Of a stretch of DNA of 64,000 nt, positions 38,088 to 45,906 are shown piece by piece. Under the pieces are notes generated by a model. The model made no database searches, was not told the origin of the DNA, and saw only the letters and a program-made list of their open reading frames with translations. Source of the DNA: Zavarzinia aquatilis (GTDB lineage: Bacteria; Pseudomonadota; Alphaproteobacteria; Zavarziniales; Zavarziniaceae); NCBI RefSeq assembly GCF_003173035.1, contig NZ_QGLE01000012.1:85974-149973 (forward strand), in the 5' to 3' direction. The first letter of the stretch is position 1; each line of letters begins with the position of its first letter. The translations under genes were made by a program, and so were the position numbers.

Positions 38088-38746
38088 CCTCCCGTGGCAT
38101 CGTGAGCGGCAAGCGGCGCGCGGCGATCCTGATCTCCGGCCGGGGCTCGAACATGGCGGCGCTGCTCGACGTCGCCGCCGCCCAGCCGGGCTATCCCGCC
38201 GACATCGCCCTTGTCCTGTCCAACCGGCCGGGCGCGGCCGGCCTTGCCCGGGCCGAGGCCGCGGGCATTCCGACCCAGGTCATCGACCACAAGGCCTATG
38301 CCGGGCGGGCGGAATTCGATACCGCCCTCGACGCCGCGCTGGAAGCGGCCGGGATCGACCTCGTCGTCCTTGCCGGCTTCATGCGCCTGCTCACCCCCGG
38401 CTTCACGGAAAAATGGCTGGGCCGCATGGTGAACATCCATCCCAGCCTGCTGCCCTCGTTCAAGGGCGTGCATGTCCATGAACAGGCGCTGGCGGCGGGC
38501 GTGCGTTTTTCCGGCTGCACCGTCCATTTCGTTACCGCCGACATGGACGCCGGGCCGATCATCGGTCAGGCGGTCGTGCCGGTGCACCCGGGGGACACGG
38601 CCGACACGCTGGCCGCCCGGACGCTGGCGGCGGAACATCGTCTCTACCCGGCCGCGGTCGCGCTGGTCGCCACCGGCGGGGCGAGGCTCGAAGCCGGCCG
38701 CACCGTCTATGACGGCGACGGCTGGGACACGGTTACCCTGACCTGA
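38084..38746 (+). CDS. purN: Phosphoribosylglycinamide formyltransferase
   Basis: A 220-residue GAR transformylase (purine step 3). The phosphate loop '[13 protein letters not shown]', the catalytic Asn-His-Asp set in '[12 protein letters not shown]', '[17 protein letters not shown]', and the folate-binding region are intact. The GTG start at 38084 overlaps the purM stop. It uses 10-formyl-tetrahydrofolate, supplied in part by glyA-derived units. Confidence 0.96.
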   Translation: MTSRGIVSGKRRAAILISGRGSNMAALLDVAAAQPGYPADIALVLSNRPGAAGLARAEAAGIPTQVIDHKAYAGRAEFDTALDAALEAAGIDLVVLAGFMRLLTPGFTEKWLGRMVNIHPSLLPSFKGVHVHEQALAAGVRFSGCTVHFVTADMDAGPIIGQAVVPVHPGDTADTLAARTLAAEHRLYPAAVALVATGGARLEAGRTVYDGDGWDTVTLT

Positions 38747-38751
38747 GCCCG

Positions 38752-39660
38752 ATGGCGCGGCGCCTCGCGACACTTCTCGTCCTGGCCGCCGCGCTGACGG
38801 CGCCGCCCGCCGCCGCCACCTCGGGGCGGGCGCGGCTGGTGCAGGCTTTCACCGACCTTCGCCTCGGCAAGGCCGATCTCGAGGATGCGCAGGTCATGCT
38901 GGACGCGGCGCAGGCCGGCGATGCCCGCTCGGCCGAGGCGATCGCCTGGATGCTGGGCACCGGCACCGTGCTCGACCGCAACGCGCCGCTCAGCTTCGAA
39001 TGGTATCTGCGGGCCTATCTGCTGGGCCTGCCGGACGGCGTCGCCATCGCCTATCGCTATTATCAGGCGATGAACGCGGTCGAGCGCTCGCAGCTCGACC
39101 CGGCCGTGCTCGCCTATGTCATCAAGGAGGCGACCAAGCCGCCGCCACCCCAGGCGACCCCGGCGCCGGCAACGCCCGTGCCCCTCGCCGTGCCGCCGCC
39201 AACCTCGGCCCAGGTCGCCGAGATCATGAAGATCCTGGCCGAGGAGACGGCGGGCACCAATGTCCCCCTCGCCCTCGCCAAGGCGGTGGCCAAGGTCGAA
39301 TCCGGTTTCCGATCGAATGCCCTGTCGCCGGCCGGGGCACGCGGCGTCATGCAGATCATGCCGGCGACGGCGCGCGGCGAATTCGGCCTCGACCCGGACA
39401 CGCTGTGGGACCCGCGCGTGAACATCCATACCGGGGTCCGTTTCCTCGGCCAGCTGATCGCCCGCTACGATTCCGTCGACATCGCGCTCAGCCATTACAA
39501 TGGCGGCTCCCGCGTCGGGCCGCCGGGCCGGGCCAAGGTCATTCCGGCGACCCAGCCCTATGTCGACGCGGTTAAGGCCTGGATGAACTATTACCTCGCC
39601 CGCGAGACGACGCCGGCCCCGGCCACGCCCCGACAGGACATTTTCGTCATCACGCCCTGA
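38752..39660 (+). CDS. Lytic transglycosylase (SLT domain) exported protein
   Basis: A 302-residue protein with a signal peptide (about 1-22), an N-terminal TPR/Sel1-like helical repeat part (about residues 25-125), a Pro-rich linker, then an SLT domain. The catalytic Glu183 lies in 'KVESGFRSNALSPAGARG', followed by 'VMQIMPATA' and the 'LSHYNGGSRV' motif. It cleaves murein, probably in the periplasm. It lies only 5 bp after purN, so it is likely cotranscribed. Its last 70 nt overlap the opposite-strand DUF6362 gene. Confidence 0.92.
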   Translation: MARRLATLLVLAAALTAPPAAATSGRARLVQAFTDLRLGKADLEDAQVMLDAAQAGDARSAEAIAWMLGTGTVLDRNAPLSFEWYLRAYLLGLPDGVAIAYRYYQAMNAVERSQLDPAVLAYVIKEATKPPPPQATPAPATPVPLAVPPPTSAQVAEIMKILAEETAGTNVPLALAKAVAKVESGFRSNALSPAGARGVMQIMPATARGEFGLDPDTLWDPRVNIHTGVRFLGQLIARYDSVDIALSHYNGGSRVGPPGRAKVIPATQPYVDAVKAWMNYYLARETTPAPATPRQDIFVITP

Positions 39661-40049
39661 CGGGGCTCGGGCGGCAGATTCAGGTGCCCGGCGATCACCC
39701 GCAGCGCCGCCGCCTGCCGGTTGGCGACCGTGTTGCGGTGGCAGCCGATCAGCCGCGCCAGCTTGGCCACGGGAATGCCGCTGGCGAGAGCCCAGGCGAT
39801 TCGCCGCTGCGCCTCGGTCAGCAGGGACAGCCAGGAAATGACCTGCTCCAGCCGGTCGATGGCACCCGGGCTGGGCGGCCCCAGCCGGACTTTCGGCCCG
39901 TCGGCACTTTGGGCGGCGAGTGCGTCGCGCACCACGTCCGGCCAGGCAGAACGCGGGCCGAGGCGGAATTTCGCCTCCCCGTCCGGCAGGCGACGCAACG
40001 TATCGGCGGCTTCCGCCAGCCCGTCCTCAACCATGGCGCTTGTCCACAT
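39591..40049 (-). CDS. DUF6362-type helix-turn-helix protein
   Basis: A 152-residue protein. The N-terminus 'MVEDGLAEAADTLRRLPDGE' and 'SAWPDVVRDAL' segments, then 'PSPGAIDRLEQVISWLSLL' and a sigma-70-region-4-like helix-turn-helix ('KLARLIGCHRNTVANRQAAAL', about 96-116), fit what I recall of DUF6362. The first Met is either position 1 or 6. No enzymatic motif is present, so a DNA-binding role is inferred. It is divergent from the S24 repressor and convergent with the transglycosylase gene, with a 70-nt overlap of their 3' ends. Confidence 0.75.
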   Translation of the reverse strand: MWTSAMVEDGLAEAADTLRRLPDGEAKFRLGPRSAWPDVVRDALAAQSADGPKVRLGPPSPGAIDRLEQVISWLSLLTEAQRRIAWALASGIPVAKLARLIGCHRNTVANRQAAALRVIAGHLNLPPEPRQGVMTKMSCRGVAGAGVVSRAR

Positions 40050-40084
40050 GCCCACCCCCACCTTTGCCGATTGATCGGCGCAGG

Positions 40085-40110
40085 ATACCACCCGATAAGA
40101 ACAAAGCAAG
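40085..40110 (-). promoter_or_regulatory. Predicted DUF6362 promoter with operator-like direct repeats
   Basis: Minus-strand TTGCTT and TATCCT boxes with a 16-nt spacer. Two TGTTCTT repeats (40097-40103 and 40108-40114), 11 bp apart, lie at and beside the -35 box. Confidence 0.4.
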
Positions 40111-40116
40111 AACATT

Positions 40117-40145
40117 TTGCCCAATCCGGGTAAGTGGTGTAAAGT
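40117..40145 (+). promoter_or_regulatory. Predicted S24 repressor promoter
   Basis: TTGCCC and TAAAGT separated by 17 nt, with a start about 21 nt before the ATG. It is back-to-back with the DUF6362 promoter and the heptamer repeats. Confidence 0.45.
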
Positions 40146-40172
40146 CCCCGCACACAGATCGGGGGCATAGCG

Positions 40173-40808
40173 ATGCACAACCGCCTCGCCGAGCTGCGCC
40201 GCCGGGCCGGGCTGACGCAGGATCAACTGGCGACACTGGCCGATACCGGCCGCTCGCAGATCGTCAAGCTGGAGCGGGGCGAGCGGCGCCTGACCGTCGA
40301 CTGGATGCTGCGCCTCGCGAAACCCCTCGGCTGCGATCCCAAGGATCTTTTGCCGGAGGAGGAGCCGGCGACCCCGGTCGCGCCGTCCGCCCTGTGGGCG
40401 ACCGGGCCGGGCGGTCAGCCGGCGCGCGATCTGCCGGTCTGCGGCGCGGCGCGGGGCGGCGCCAATGCGCTCTTCGTCGATCAGGGTCAGGCGCTCGAAC
40501 ATGTCTATCGCCCGGCCCAGCTTGCCGGAGTCGCCAATGCCTTCGCCGTCTATGCCGTCGGCGATTCGATGGAGCCGAAGTTCCAGGCCGGCGATCTCCT
40601 GTTCGTGAACCCCAACCTGCCGCCGGTGCGCGGCTGTTTCGTCGTCGTCGAGCTGGGCGACCACGAAGCCTATGTGAAACAGTTCCTGCGCCAGTCGGAC
40701 GACGAACTCTGGCTGAAGGAATTCAGCCCCCTGCCCCGCGAATTCGCCATCGACTGCGCCCGGATCAAGGCGATCTACCGCATCGTCGGTTCGTGGGAAG
40801 GGCGGTAG
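40173..40808 (+). CDS. XRE/S24 (CI/LexA-like) repressor
   Basis: A 211-residue regulator. An N-terminal XRE helix-turn-helix ('RRRAGLTQDQLATLADTGRSQIVKLERG', shown here in pieces: 'TQDQLATLADTGRSQ') is followed by an S24 peptidase-fold domain with Ser132 in VGDSMEP and Lys169 in YVKQF, the catalytic dyad. The normal Ala-Gly cleavage site is replaced by 'CGAARGGA', so self-cleavage is uncertain. It resembles phage CI-like or stress-type S24 regulators. It is not accompanied by phage structural genes. The start follows a short leader with a G-rich ribosome site. Confidence 0.88.
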   Translation: MHNRLAELRRRAGLTQDQLATLADTGRSQIVKLERGERRLTVDWMLRLAKPLGCDPKDLLPEEEPATPVAPSALWATGPGGQPARDLPVCGAARGGANALFVDQGQALEHVYRPAQLAGVANAFAVYAVGDSMEPKFQAGDLLFVNPNLPPVRGCFVVVELGDHEAYVKQFLRQSDDELWLKEFSPLPREFAIDCARIKAIYRIVGSWEGR

Positions 40809-40837
40809 AGCCGTTTTCCACGGATCGAAGCATGTTC

Positions 40838-40926
40838 CTCGTCGCCCCGGCGAAGGCCGGGGCCTTTTGACGAATGAAGCGCTCTTGCCGGCGCAAGATG
40901 CCGGCCTTCGCCGGCATGACGATAGG
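40838..40926. repeat. Inverted doublet of the hairpin repeat, locus 4
   Basis: Element A (40844-40863: GCCCCGGC-GAAG-GCCGGGGC) and element B (40898-40917: ATGCCGGC-CTTC-GCCGGCAT) lie between the convergent repressor and tag genes. Confidence 0.85.
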
Positions 40927-40964
40927 GGTTACAATACACCCGTCATGCGGAACACTACGACAGG

Positions 40965-41642
40965 TCAGTCGCCGACCGTCATCGCCAGGGTCCGGCTGAT
41001 CGCCGTCAGGTCGCGGCCGGACTCCTCGGACCAGCGGTTGAAGGCGGCCTGAACGGCGGCGAAATCCTTCTTGCCGCCGGGGGCCTTGGCGATCACGCCT
41101 TCGCGGATCAGGGCCGTGACCACATCCGGCGTCGGGATGAAGGCGGGCTTGCCGATGTCGCGCAGGAAACGCATGGCGCTGTCGCCGCCGAGGTGCGCGC
41201 CGCGTTTCTTCAGCAGGTCGAGAAGACCGATGTAATCGCCATCGGGCCAATCGGCGAAGGCGCGGGCGGCGCTGCCGCTTTCCGCCGCGAGGTCGCGCAG
41301 CAGCTGGGCATTGACCTGCACCGCCCTGATCTTGGCGCCATTGCGCACGATGCCCGCATCCTTCAGCAGGGCATCGAATTTATCGTCCGACATCAGGGCA
41401 CAGCGCCCGGGATCGAAACCGTCGAAGGCCGCCTCGAAAGCCGGCCATTTGCCGTCGATCACCTTGATCGAGAAGCCGGCGGCGAAGATGCGCCGCGTCA
41501 TCGCCGCGAGGATGCGGTCGTCGGCCAGGGCCGCGATCTCGGCCGGCGGGCGGGACGGCGTCGTCGCCAGCAGGGCCTCCAGCGCCGCCATGCCGCCCTT
41601 GCGAGCGGCGGCGAGGGCATGGATATCAGCGAAGCTTCTCAT
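40965..41642 (-). CDS. DNA-3-methyladenine glycosylase I
   Basis: A 225-residue Tag-family glycosylase. 'AAFDGFDPGRCALMSDDKFDALLKDAGIVRN' (in part 'MSDDKFDALLKDAGIVRNG') and the C-terminal 'FLRDIGKPAFIPTPDVV' match the family. The core removes 3-methyladenine from DNA in base excision repair. The zinc-ligand Cys/His set near the ends, known in E. coli Tag, is not clear here, so this is a divergent member. It is followed by the GNAT gene on the same strand. Confidence 0.85.
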   Translation of the reverse strand: MRSFADIHALAAARKGGMAALEALLATTPSRPPAEIAALADDRILAAMTRRIFAAGFSIKVIDGKWPAFEAAFDGFDPGRCALMSDDKFDALLKDAGIVRNGAKIRAVQVNAQLLRDLAAESGSAARAFADWPDGDYIGLLDLLKKRGAHLGGDSAMRFLRDIGKPAFIPTPDVVTALIREGVIAKAPGGKKDFAAVQAAFNRWSEESGRDLTAISRTLAMTVGD

Positions 41643-41663
41643 GCCCGTTCTCTTTCGCGCCGG

Positions 41664-42101
41664 TCAGACCGCGCGCTTGAAGTGATAGCTGGCGATATGC
41701 AGGCCCTTGGCGAAATAGAAGCCATGGGCAGCGAAGCGCTGGACCCCGGAATCGAGGTCGAGTTCGGTGCAGCCTTTCGCCCGCGCCTCCGCCACCATCC
41801 AGTCCAGCAGCACGGTGCCATCGCCGAGACCGCGCCGCGCCTCGGTCGTCACCAGATCGTCGACATAGAGTTTCAGCCCGGCGTAGATCGTCTCGTAGAT
41901 ACGAAAGCCGGCGACGGCGACCGGCGTGCCGTCCTCGCCCGCGCGCCAGATCTGGCGAAAGCCGTCGGCCCGCATCCGCTTTACCCGGGCGAGCAGATCG
42001 TCCGGCCCCGCCAGGTGGGGCCGAAGCTGGGAAATCACCGGAAACAGGGCGCGGACCTCGTCGTCCGTCACCGCTTCAAAAACCGTCACGCTGGTGCTCA
42101 T
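41664..42101 (-). CDS. GNAT-family N-acetyltransferase
   Basis: A 145-residue GNAT protein with the acetyl-CoA loop region 'VTTEARRGLGDGTVLLDWM' (R/Q-x-x-G-x-G/A with neighbours) and the conserved beta4-beta5 'YVDDLVT' preceding it. The later segment 'CTELDLDSGVQRFAAHGFYFAKG' is typical of the fold. The substrate is unknown. The ATG overlaps the stop of the upstream gst gene (ATGA). Confidence 0.88.
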   Translation of the reverse strand: MSTSVTVFEAVTDDEVRALFPVISQLRPHLAGPDDLLARVKRMRADGFRQIWRAGEDGTPVAVAGFRIYETIYAGLKLYVDDLVTTEARRGLGDGTVLLDWMVAEARAKGCTELDLDSGVQRFAAHGFYFAKGLHIASYHFKRAV

Positions 42102-42787
42102 GGGCGGGCTTTCTGTCCGAACAGGATCTTCTTGGCTTCTTCGTTGTCGGTAATGGGCTTGCGCAGCTCCTTGCCGACGGCAAAACCCTTCTGCACCGCG
42201 GGGCGGGCCTCGATCGTCTCGAACCAGCGTTTCAGGTTGGGGAAATCGTTCAGGTCCTGCCCCTGGTTCTTGTAGGGCACCACCCAGGGCCAGGCCGCCA
42301 TGTCGGCGATGGAATAATCCCCGGCGAGGAAGGGCCGGTCGGCGAGGCGCTTGTTCATGACGCCATAGAGCCGGTTGACCTCGTTGGTATAGCGGTTGAT
42401 GCCATATTCGATCTTCTCGGGCGCATATTGCCGGAAATGATGGGCCTGACCGGCCATGGGACCGAGGCCGCCCATCTGCCAGAACAGCCATTGCTCGGTC
42501 TCGGTCCGGCCGCGCTCGTCCTGCGGATAGAATTGGCCGGTCTTGCGCCCGAGATATTGCAGGATCGCCCCCGATTCGAAGACCGAGATCGGCGCGCCGC
42601 CATCGGCCGGCGCGGTATCGACAATGGCGGGCATCCGGTTGTTGGGCGAAATCGCGAGGAAGGCGGGCTCGAACTGCTCGCCCTTGCCGATGTTCACGGT
42701 CTTCACCTCATAGGGCAGACCGCATTCCTCCAGCATGATGCTGATCTTCCAGCCGTTCGGCGTCGGCCAGTAATAAAGCTCGATCAT
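42098..42787 (-). CDS. Glutathione S-transferase, YfcG-like
   Basis: A 229-residue GST with an N-terminus 'MIELYYWPTPNGWKISIML', where the Pro-Thr-Pro-Asn active-site loop fits the Nu/YfcG disulfide-reductase group. Next come the cis-Pro region 'ISPNNRMPAIVDT' and the ESGAI glutathione contact. The helical domain has 'DYSIADMAAWPW'. The ATG at 42787 was chosen; the longer frame lacks homology. It starts a GST-GNAT pair, divergent from the autotransporter gene. Confidence 0.92.
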   Translation of the reverse strand: MIELYYWPTPNGWKISIMLEECGLPYEVKTVNIGKGEQFEPAFLAISPNNRMPAIVDTAPADGGAPISVFESGAILQYLGRKTGQFYPQDERGRTETEQWLFWQMGGLGPMAGQAHHFRQYAPEKIEYGINRYTNEVNRLYGVMNKRLADRPFLAGDYSIADMAAWPWVVPYKNQGQDLNDFPNLKRWFETIEARPAVQKGFAVGKELRKPITDNEEAKKILFGQKARP

Positions 42788-42981
42788 CCTCGCCTCCCTG
42801 TTTGGGCGGCAAACGATAGCCGGGATCGCGCGGTCGCGCGACTGCGCCCGGCGCAGGGCAGACCGGACCAGGGGGCCTTCCCGCCCCCTCCCCATTCACG
42901 GCTTGACCTGTTTTCACGCCGGGGGCACCTTTCCCCGGCTGGCGGGGGCGCCTCAATCGAGTTCTGGGGGAATTTTCCTGA

Positions 42982-44823
42982 ATGATCGGATTTGTTTGGC
43001 GTGGCGGCCGGCCCTACGGCCCGGCCCTGCTGACGGCCCTGCTCGGTGTGGCGGCCCCGGCCAGCGCCCAGGTCGTCGAGCCGACGGACACCAGCCGGAT
43101 TTCCGGCTGGGGCTCTTCGACCATGGAATATCTGGCGCCCTATCTGTCGAACACCGCGGCCGGTTTCGGCGCCGGCTATTACGACGGCGGTGACGCGGCG
43201 GCGCGCGCCGCCTCGATCCTGGCGCGGCAGGGCTCCGCCCCCGCGCTGGTCAGCTTTCCCGGGGGCAGCGCCCCGGCGAGTGGCAGCGTCAGCGTCAGCG
43301 TCGGCAATGTTCCGAGCAGCGCCGCGATCGAGAGCTTCACCGGGACCTTCCAGGGCAGCTCGCTTGGCGGCAGCCTGTCGTCATCCGCGACCGCCTGGAC
43401 CTTCACGCGGGACGGCACGGGCAGCGCGACCACCGTCGCCCCCGGCACGGCCTTCCTGCCGACCGAAGGCATGGCCAACCGCTACAGCATTCAGTTGCTC
43501 AACATTGGCAAGAACGATCTGACCGCCGGCGCCAGCGCGCAATCCGTGGTCGACGCCGTGGCCACCGCCTATGACTGGATTCCCACCTCCGACAAGAAAG
43601 CCCTGGTACTCGGCTTTTTCGTCGATTCCGGCACGGCGGGCGGCGCCGCGGTGCGGACCCGGATCGACGATGCCAACAGCGCGCTGCGCGCGACCTATGG
43701 CGCCGACTTCGTCGATATCGGCGCCTATGTCACCAGCGCCCAGGTCTGGACCGACACCGGCCTGACGCCGACGGCGACCGATCTGGCCCAGCAGGCGCTG
43801 GGCAATCTGCCGCCTTCCCTCGCCGCCGACAGCCAGCATCTGAACGGCATCGCCAATGCGGCGGTCGTCAACAAACTGATCCTGCCGCGGCTCGAGGCCT
43901 ATTACGGGCGGGCAGCCACCGATCTGTTCGCCCCGGCGGACATCAATGGCATTCTTTTCGACGCCGTAGCCGGCGAAATCTCGGCCGAACGCTCGGCCCG
44001 CCATCTTGGCTGGTCCGTCACCACGACCCAGCGTCGGGGCACTTCAGTCTTCGCCGAGGCGGGTGGCCGTCATCCCGGCGATGCCACCGCGGGCGAAGAC
44101 GATTATGCCTTCCGGCTCGGCCTCGAGCATGTGCGCGATGCCAACTGGTCGTTCCGCCTCTCGGCCGGCCGACTGGATCGCTTCGACAGCTCGACGCCCG
44201 ACGTTGGCGATTTCTCCGGCTGGAGCGTGATGCTCTCCGGCGACTGGCGCAGCGGCGGTTACCGCCTGGGCTCCACCCTCGGCTATCTCTGGGGCGACGC
44301 CGAGGGACGGCGGGCGATTCCGGCCAGCACGCTTGCCCCCGCCTACAGCGCGCCATCCTCGGCACTCTTCGGCGAGATCGAGGCGGGTTATGCGCTGTCC
44401 GCCGGCGCCTTCACCATCATCCCGTCAGCCCTGCTGCGTTACCAGGCCGACCACGTCGACAGCTATCGCGAGAACGGCCGCACGGGGCTCGAACTCGCCT
44501 ATGGCGGCAAGGACAGCGACGCCCTGACCGGCGGCCTGACCCTGACGACCACCTGGGACACCGGCATGTGGCTGAAGCCGTGGCTCAATCTCGCCTATGA
44601 GCACCGTTTCGACACTGGCGGCGACAATGTGACCGGCGACTTCATCTTCCTGAGCAGGGCGCCGGTGACCGGCGCGGCGGCACAGGGCCAGGACGACCGC
44701 GTGACGGTGGAGCCAGGCGTCAGCATCAGCCCCGACAGCGCCAGCCGTATCGACCTTTCGGCGACGCATCAGTTCGACCCGTCTTTGACCGGCGCCCGAT
44801 TGCGCTACACCCTGGATTTCTGA
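42982..44823 (+). CDS. Autotransporter with SGNH/GDSL-hydrolase-like passenger
   Basis: A 613-residue exported protein. The signal peptide ends near residue 30 (PASA-Q). The passenger, about 38-330, has features of an SGNH hydrolase: 'GWGSSTME' (Ser45/Ser46) as block I, 'NIGKNDL' with Asn178 as block III, and 'DSQHLN' with His286 as block V. From about residue 345 to the end it is a beta-barrel pattern ending in Phe ('LRYTLDF'), the outer-membrane signature. An insertion of Gly/Ser-rich beta sequence (about 95-160) interrupts the passenger. I infer an outer-membrane esterase. It should be inserted by BAM. GGGG lies about 14 nt before the start. Confidence 0.82.
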   Translation: MIGFVWRGGRPYGPALLTALLGVAAPASAQVVEPTDTSRISGWGSSTMEYLAPYLSNTAAGFGAGYYDGGDAAARAASILARQGSAPALVSFPGGSAPASGSVSVSVGNVPSSAAIESFTGTFQGSSLGGSLSSSATAWTFTRDGTGSATTVAPGTAFLPTEGMANRYSIQLLNIGKNDLTAGASAQSVVDAVATAYDWIPTSDKKALVLGFFVDSGTAGGAAVRTRIDDANSALRATYGADFVDIGAYVTSAQVWTDTGLTPTATDLAQQALGNLPPSLAADSQHLNGIANAAVVNKLILPRLEAYYGRAATDLFAPADINGILFDAVAGEISAERSARHLGWSVTTTQRRGTSVFAEAGGRHPGDATAGEDDYAFRLGLEHVRDANWSFRLSAGRLDRFDSSTPDVGDFSGWSVMLSGDWRSGGYRLGSTLGYLWGDAEGRRAIPASTLAPAYSAPSSALFGEIEAGYALSAGAFTIIPSALLRYQADHVDSYRENGRTGLELAYGGKDSDALTGGLTLTTTWDTGMWLKPWLNLAYEHRFDTGGDNVTGDFIFLSRAPVTGAAAQGQDDRVTVEPGVSISPDSASRIDLSATHQFDPSLTGARLRYTLDF

Positions 44824-44829
44824 TCGCCG

Positions 44830-45129
44830 TCAGAACAACGCCCGCGCGGCCGCCGCGGCACCGATCCCGATCGCGATCACCGGGATCATCGGCAGCCGCG
44901 CGGCCGCGACGATCACCACGAGCCCCGCCAGTGCATCGGCCGGCCCGCGCGTGAGCAGCAGGGGGGCGAGGATCGCCGACAGGATGGCGACCGGCATCGC
45001 GTCGAAGGCGCGGGAAAGCCGGCCCGTGCCGATCAGCCGCGCCGGCAGGACGAGACCGGCCAGCCGGCAGGCCATGGTGGCGATGGCCATGGCGAGGATC
45101 GCCAGCAGTGCTTCGGCCGAGATACTCAT
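44830..45129 (-). CDS. azlD: AzlD-family branched-chain amino acid export subunit
   Basis: A 99-residue protein with three to four membrane segments, of AzlD length and character ('TMACRLAGLVLPARL', 'FDAMPVAILSAILAPLLL'). It pairs with AzlC to export branched-chain amino acids or analogues. The ATG overlaps the azlC stop (ATGA). It is convergent with the autotransporter gene with only 6 bp between them. Confidence 0.9.
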   Translation of the reverse strand: MSISAEALLAILAMAIATMACRLAGLVLPARLIGTGRLSRAFDAMPVAILSAILAPLLLTRGPADALAGLVVIVAAARLPMIPVIAIGIGAAAAARALF

Positions 45130-45830
45130 GCGCCGCCCTCCTCGCGGCCCGGGGCGAAGGCTGCGACCAGCATCCCGGCCCCCGCCCCGACCATGATCGA
45201 CCAGGCGCCCGGCAGCAGCAGATCGGTCAAGACCGAGGCCCCAACGCTGGCCCCGACCACGGCGAAGAAGCGCGGCCGACGGCGAAAGCCGGCGACCAGC
45301 ACGACGAAGATGGCGATGAAGGCGAAGTCGAGGCCGAGCGCCGCCGGATCCCGGATCAGGCTGCCGGCGACAGCCCCCGCGAGGGTCGCCGCCACCCAGG
45401 ACAGATAGAACAGCACGACCATCCCGGCATAGAAGGCCGGGGTCAGCCGCCGCGTCGCCGCCCGTGCCTCGGCGAAGGCCCAGACCTCGTCGACCATGAA
45501 CAGCAGGGCGACGGGCTTCGCCCAGGGCGGAAACGCCCCGAGATGACGGACGAGCGAGGCACTCATCAAGGCATGGCGCAGATTGACGACGAGCGCGGTC
45601 AGCCCCAGCAGCCACCAGGACGGCGGCACGCCCCAGCCGTCGAGCGCGACGAATTGCGAGGCCCCGGCGAAGACGAGGGCCGACATCAGCCCCATTTCCG
45701 CCACCGACAGTCCCCTGTCTCCTGACAGCGCCCCCAGCAGCACGGCAAAGGGTACGGCGGCGACAATGGCCGGCAGGGTGGCGAAGACGCCGTCCCGGAA
45801 TTCGGTGAAGGGGGTATCGGTCACGGCCAT
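45126..45830 (-). CDS. azlC: AzlC-family branched-chain amino acid permease
   Basis: A 234-residue membrane protein with the AzlC segment 'LMSALVFAGASQFVAL' and 'NLRHALMSASL'. It is the larger partner of AzlD in the LIV-E-type exporter. It begins 76 bp after the AraC regulator on the same strand, which suggests that the regulator controls it. Confidence 0.92.
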   Translation of the reverse strand: MAVTDTPFTEFRDGVFATLPAIVAAVPFAVLLGALSGDRGLSVAEMGLMSALVFAGASQFVALDGWGVPPSWWLLGLTALVVNLRHALMSASLVRHLGAFPPWAKPVALLFMVDEVWAFAEARAATRRLTPAFYAGMVVLFYLSWVAATLAGAVAGSLIRDPAALGLDFAFIAIFVVLVAGFRRRPRFFAVVGASVGASVLTDLLLPGAWSIMVGAGAGMLVAAFAPGREEGGA

Positions 45831-45906
45831 GGGCGTATCGGTGCTTCAGGGACGCCGACTATCCCGCGTGGCCGCCGCGCGGTGTTGGATGAAAGTGACG
45901 GCGGCC

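Noticed and set aside
39591..42101. Prophage or integrative element around the S24 repressor
   Set aside because: No integrase, terminase, capsid or att-like repeat is present. The tRNA genes are more than 30 kb away. The neighbours are ordinary chromosomal genes, although the repressor itself looks phage-like.
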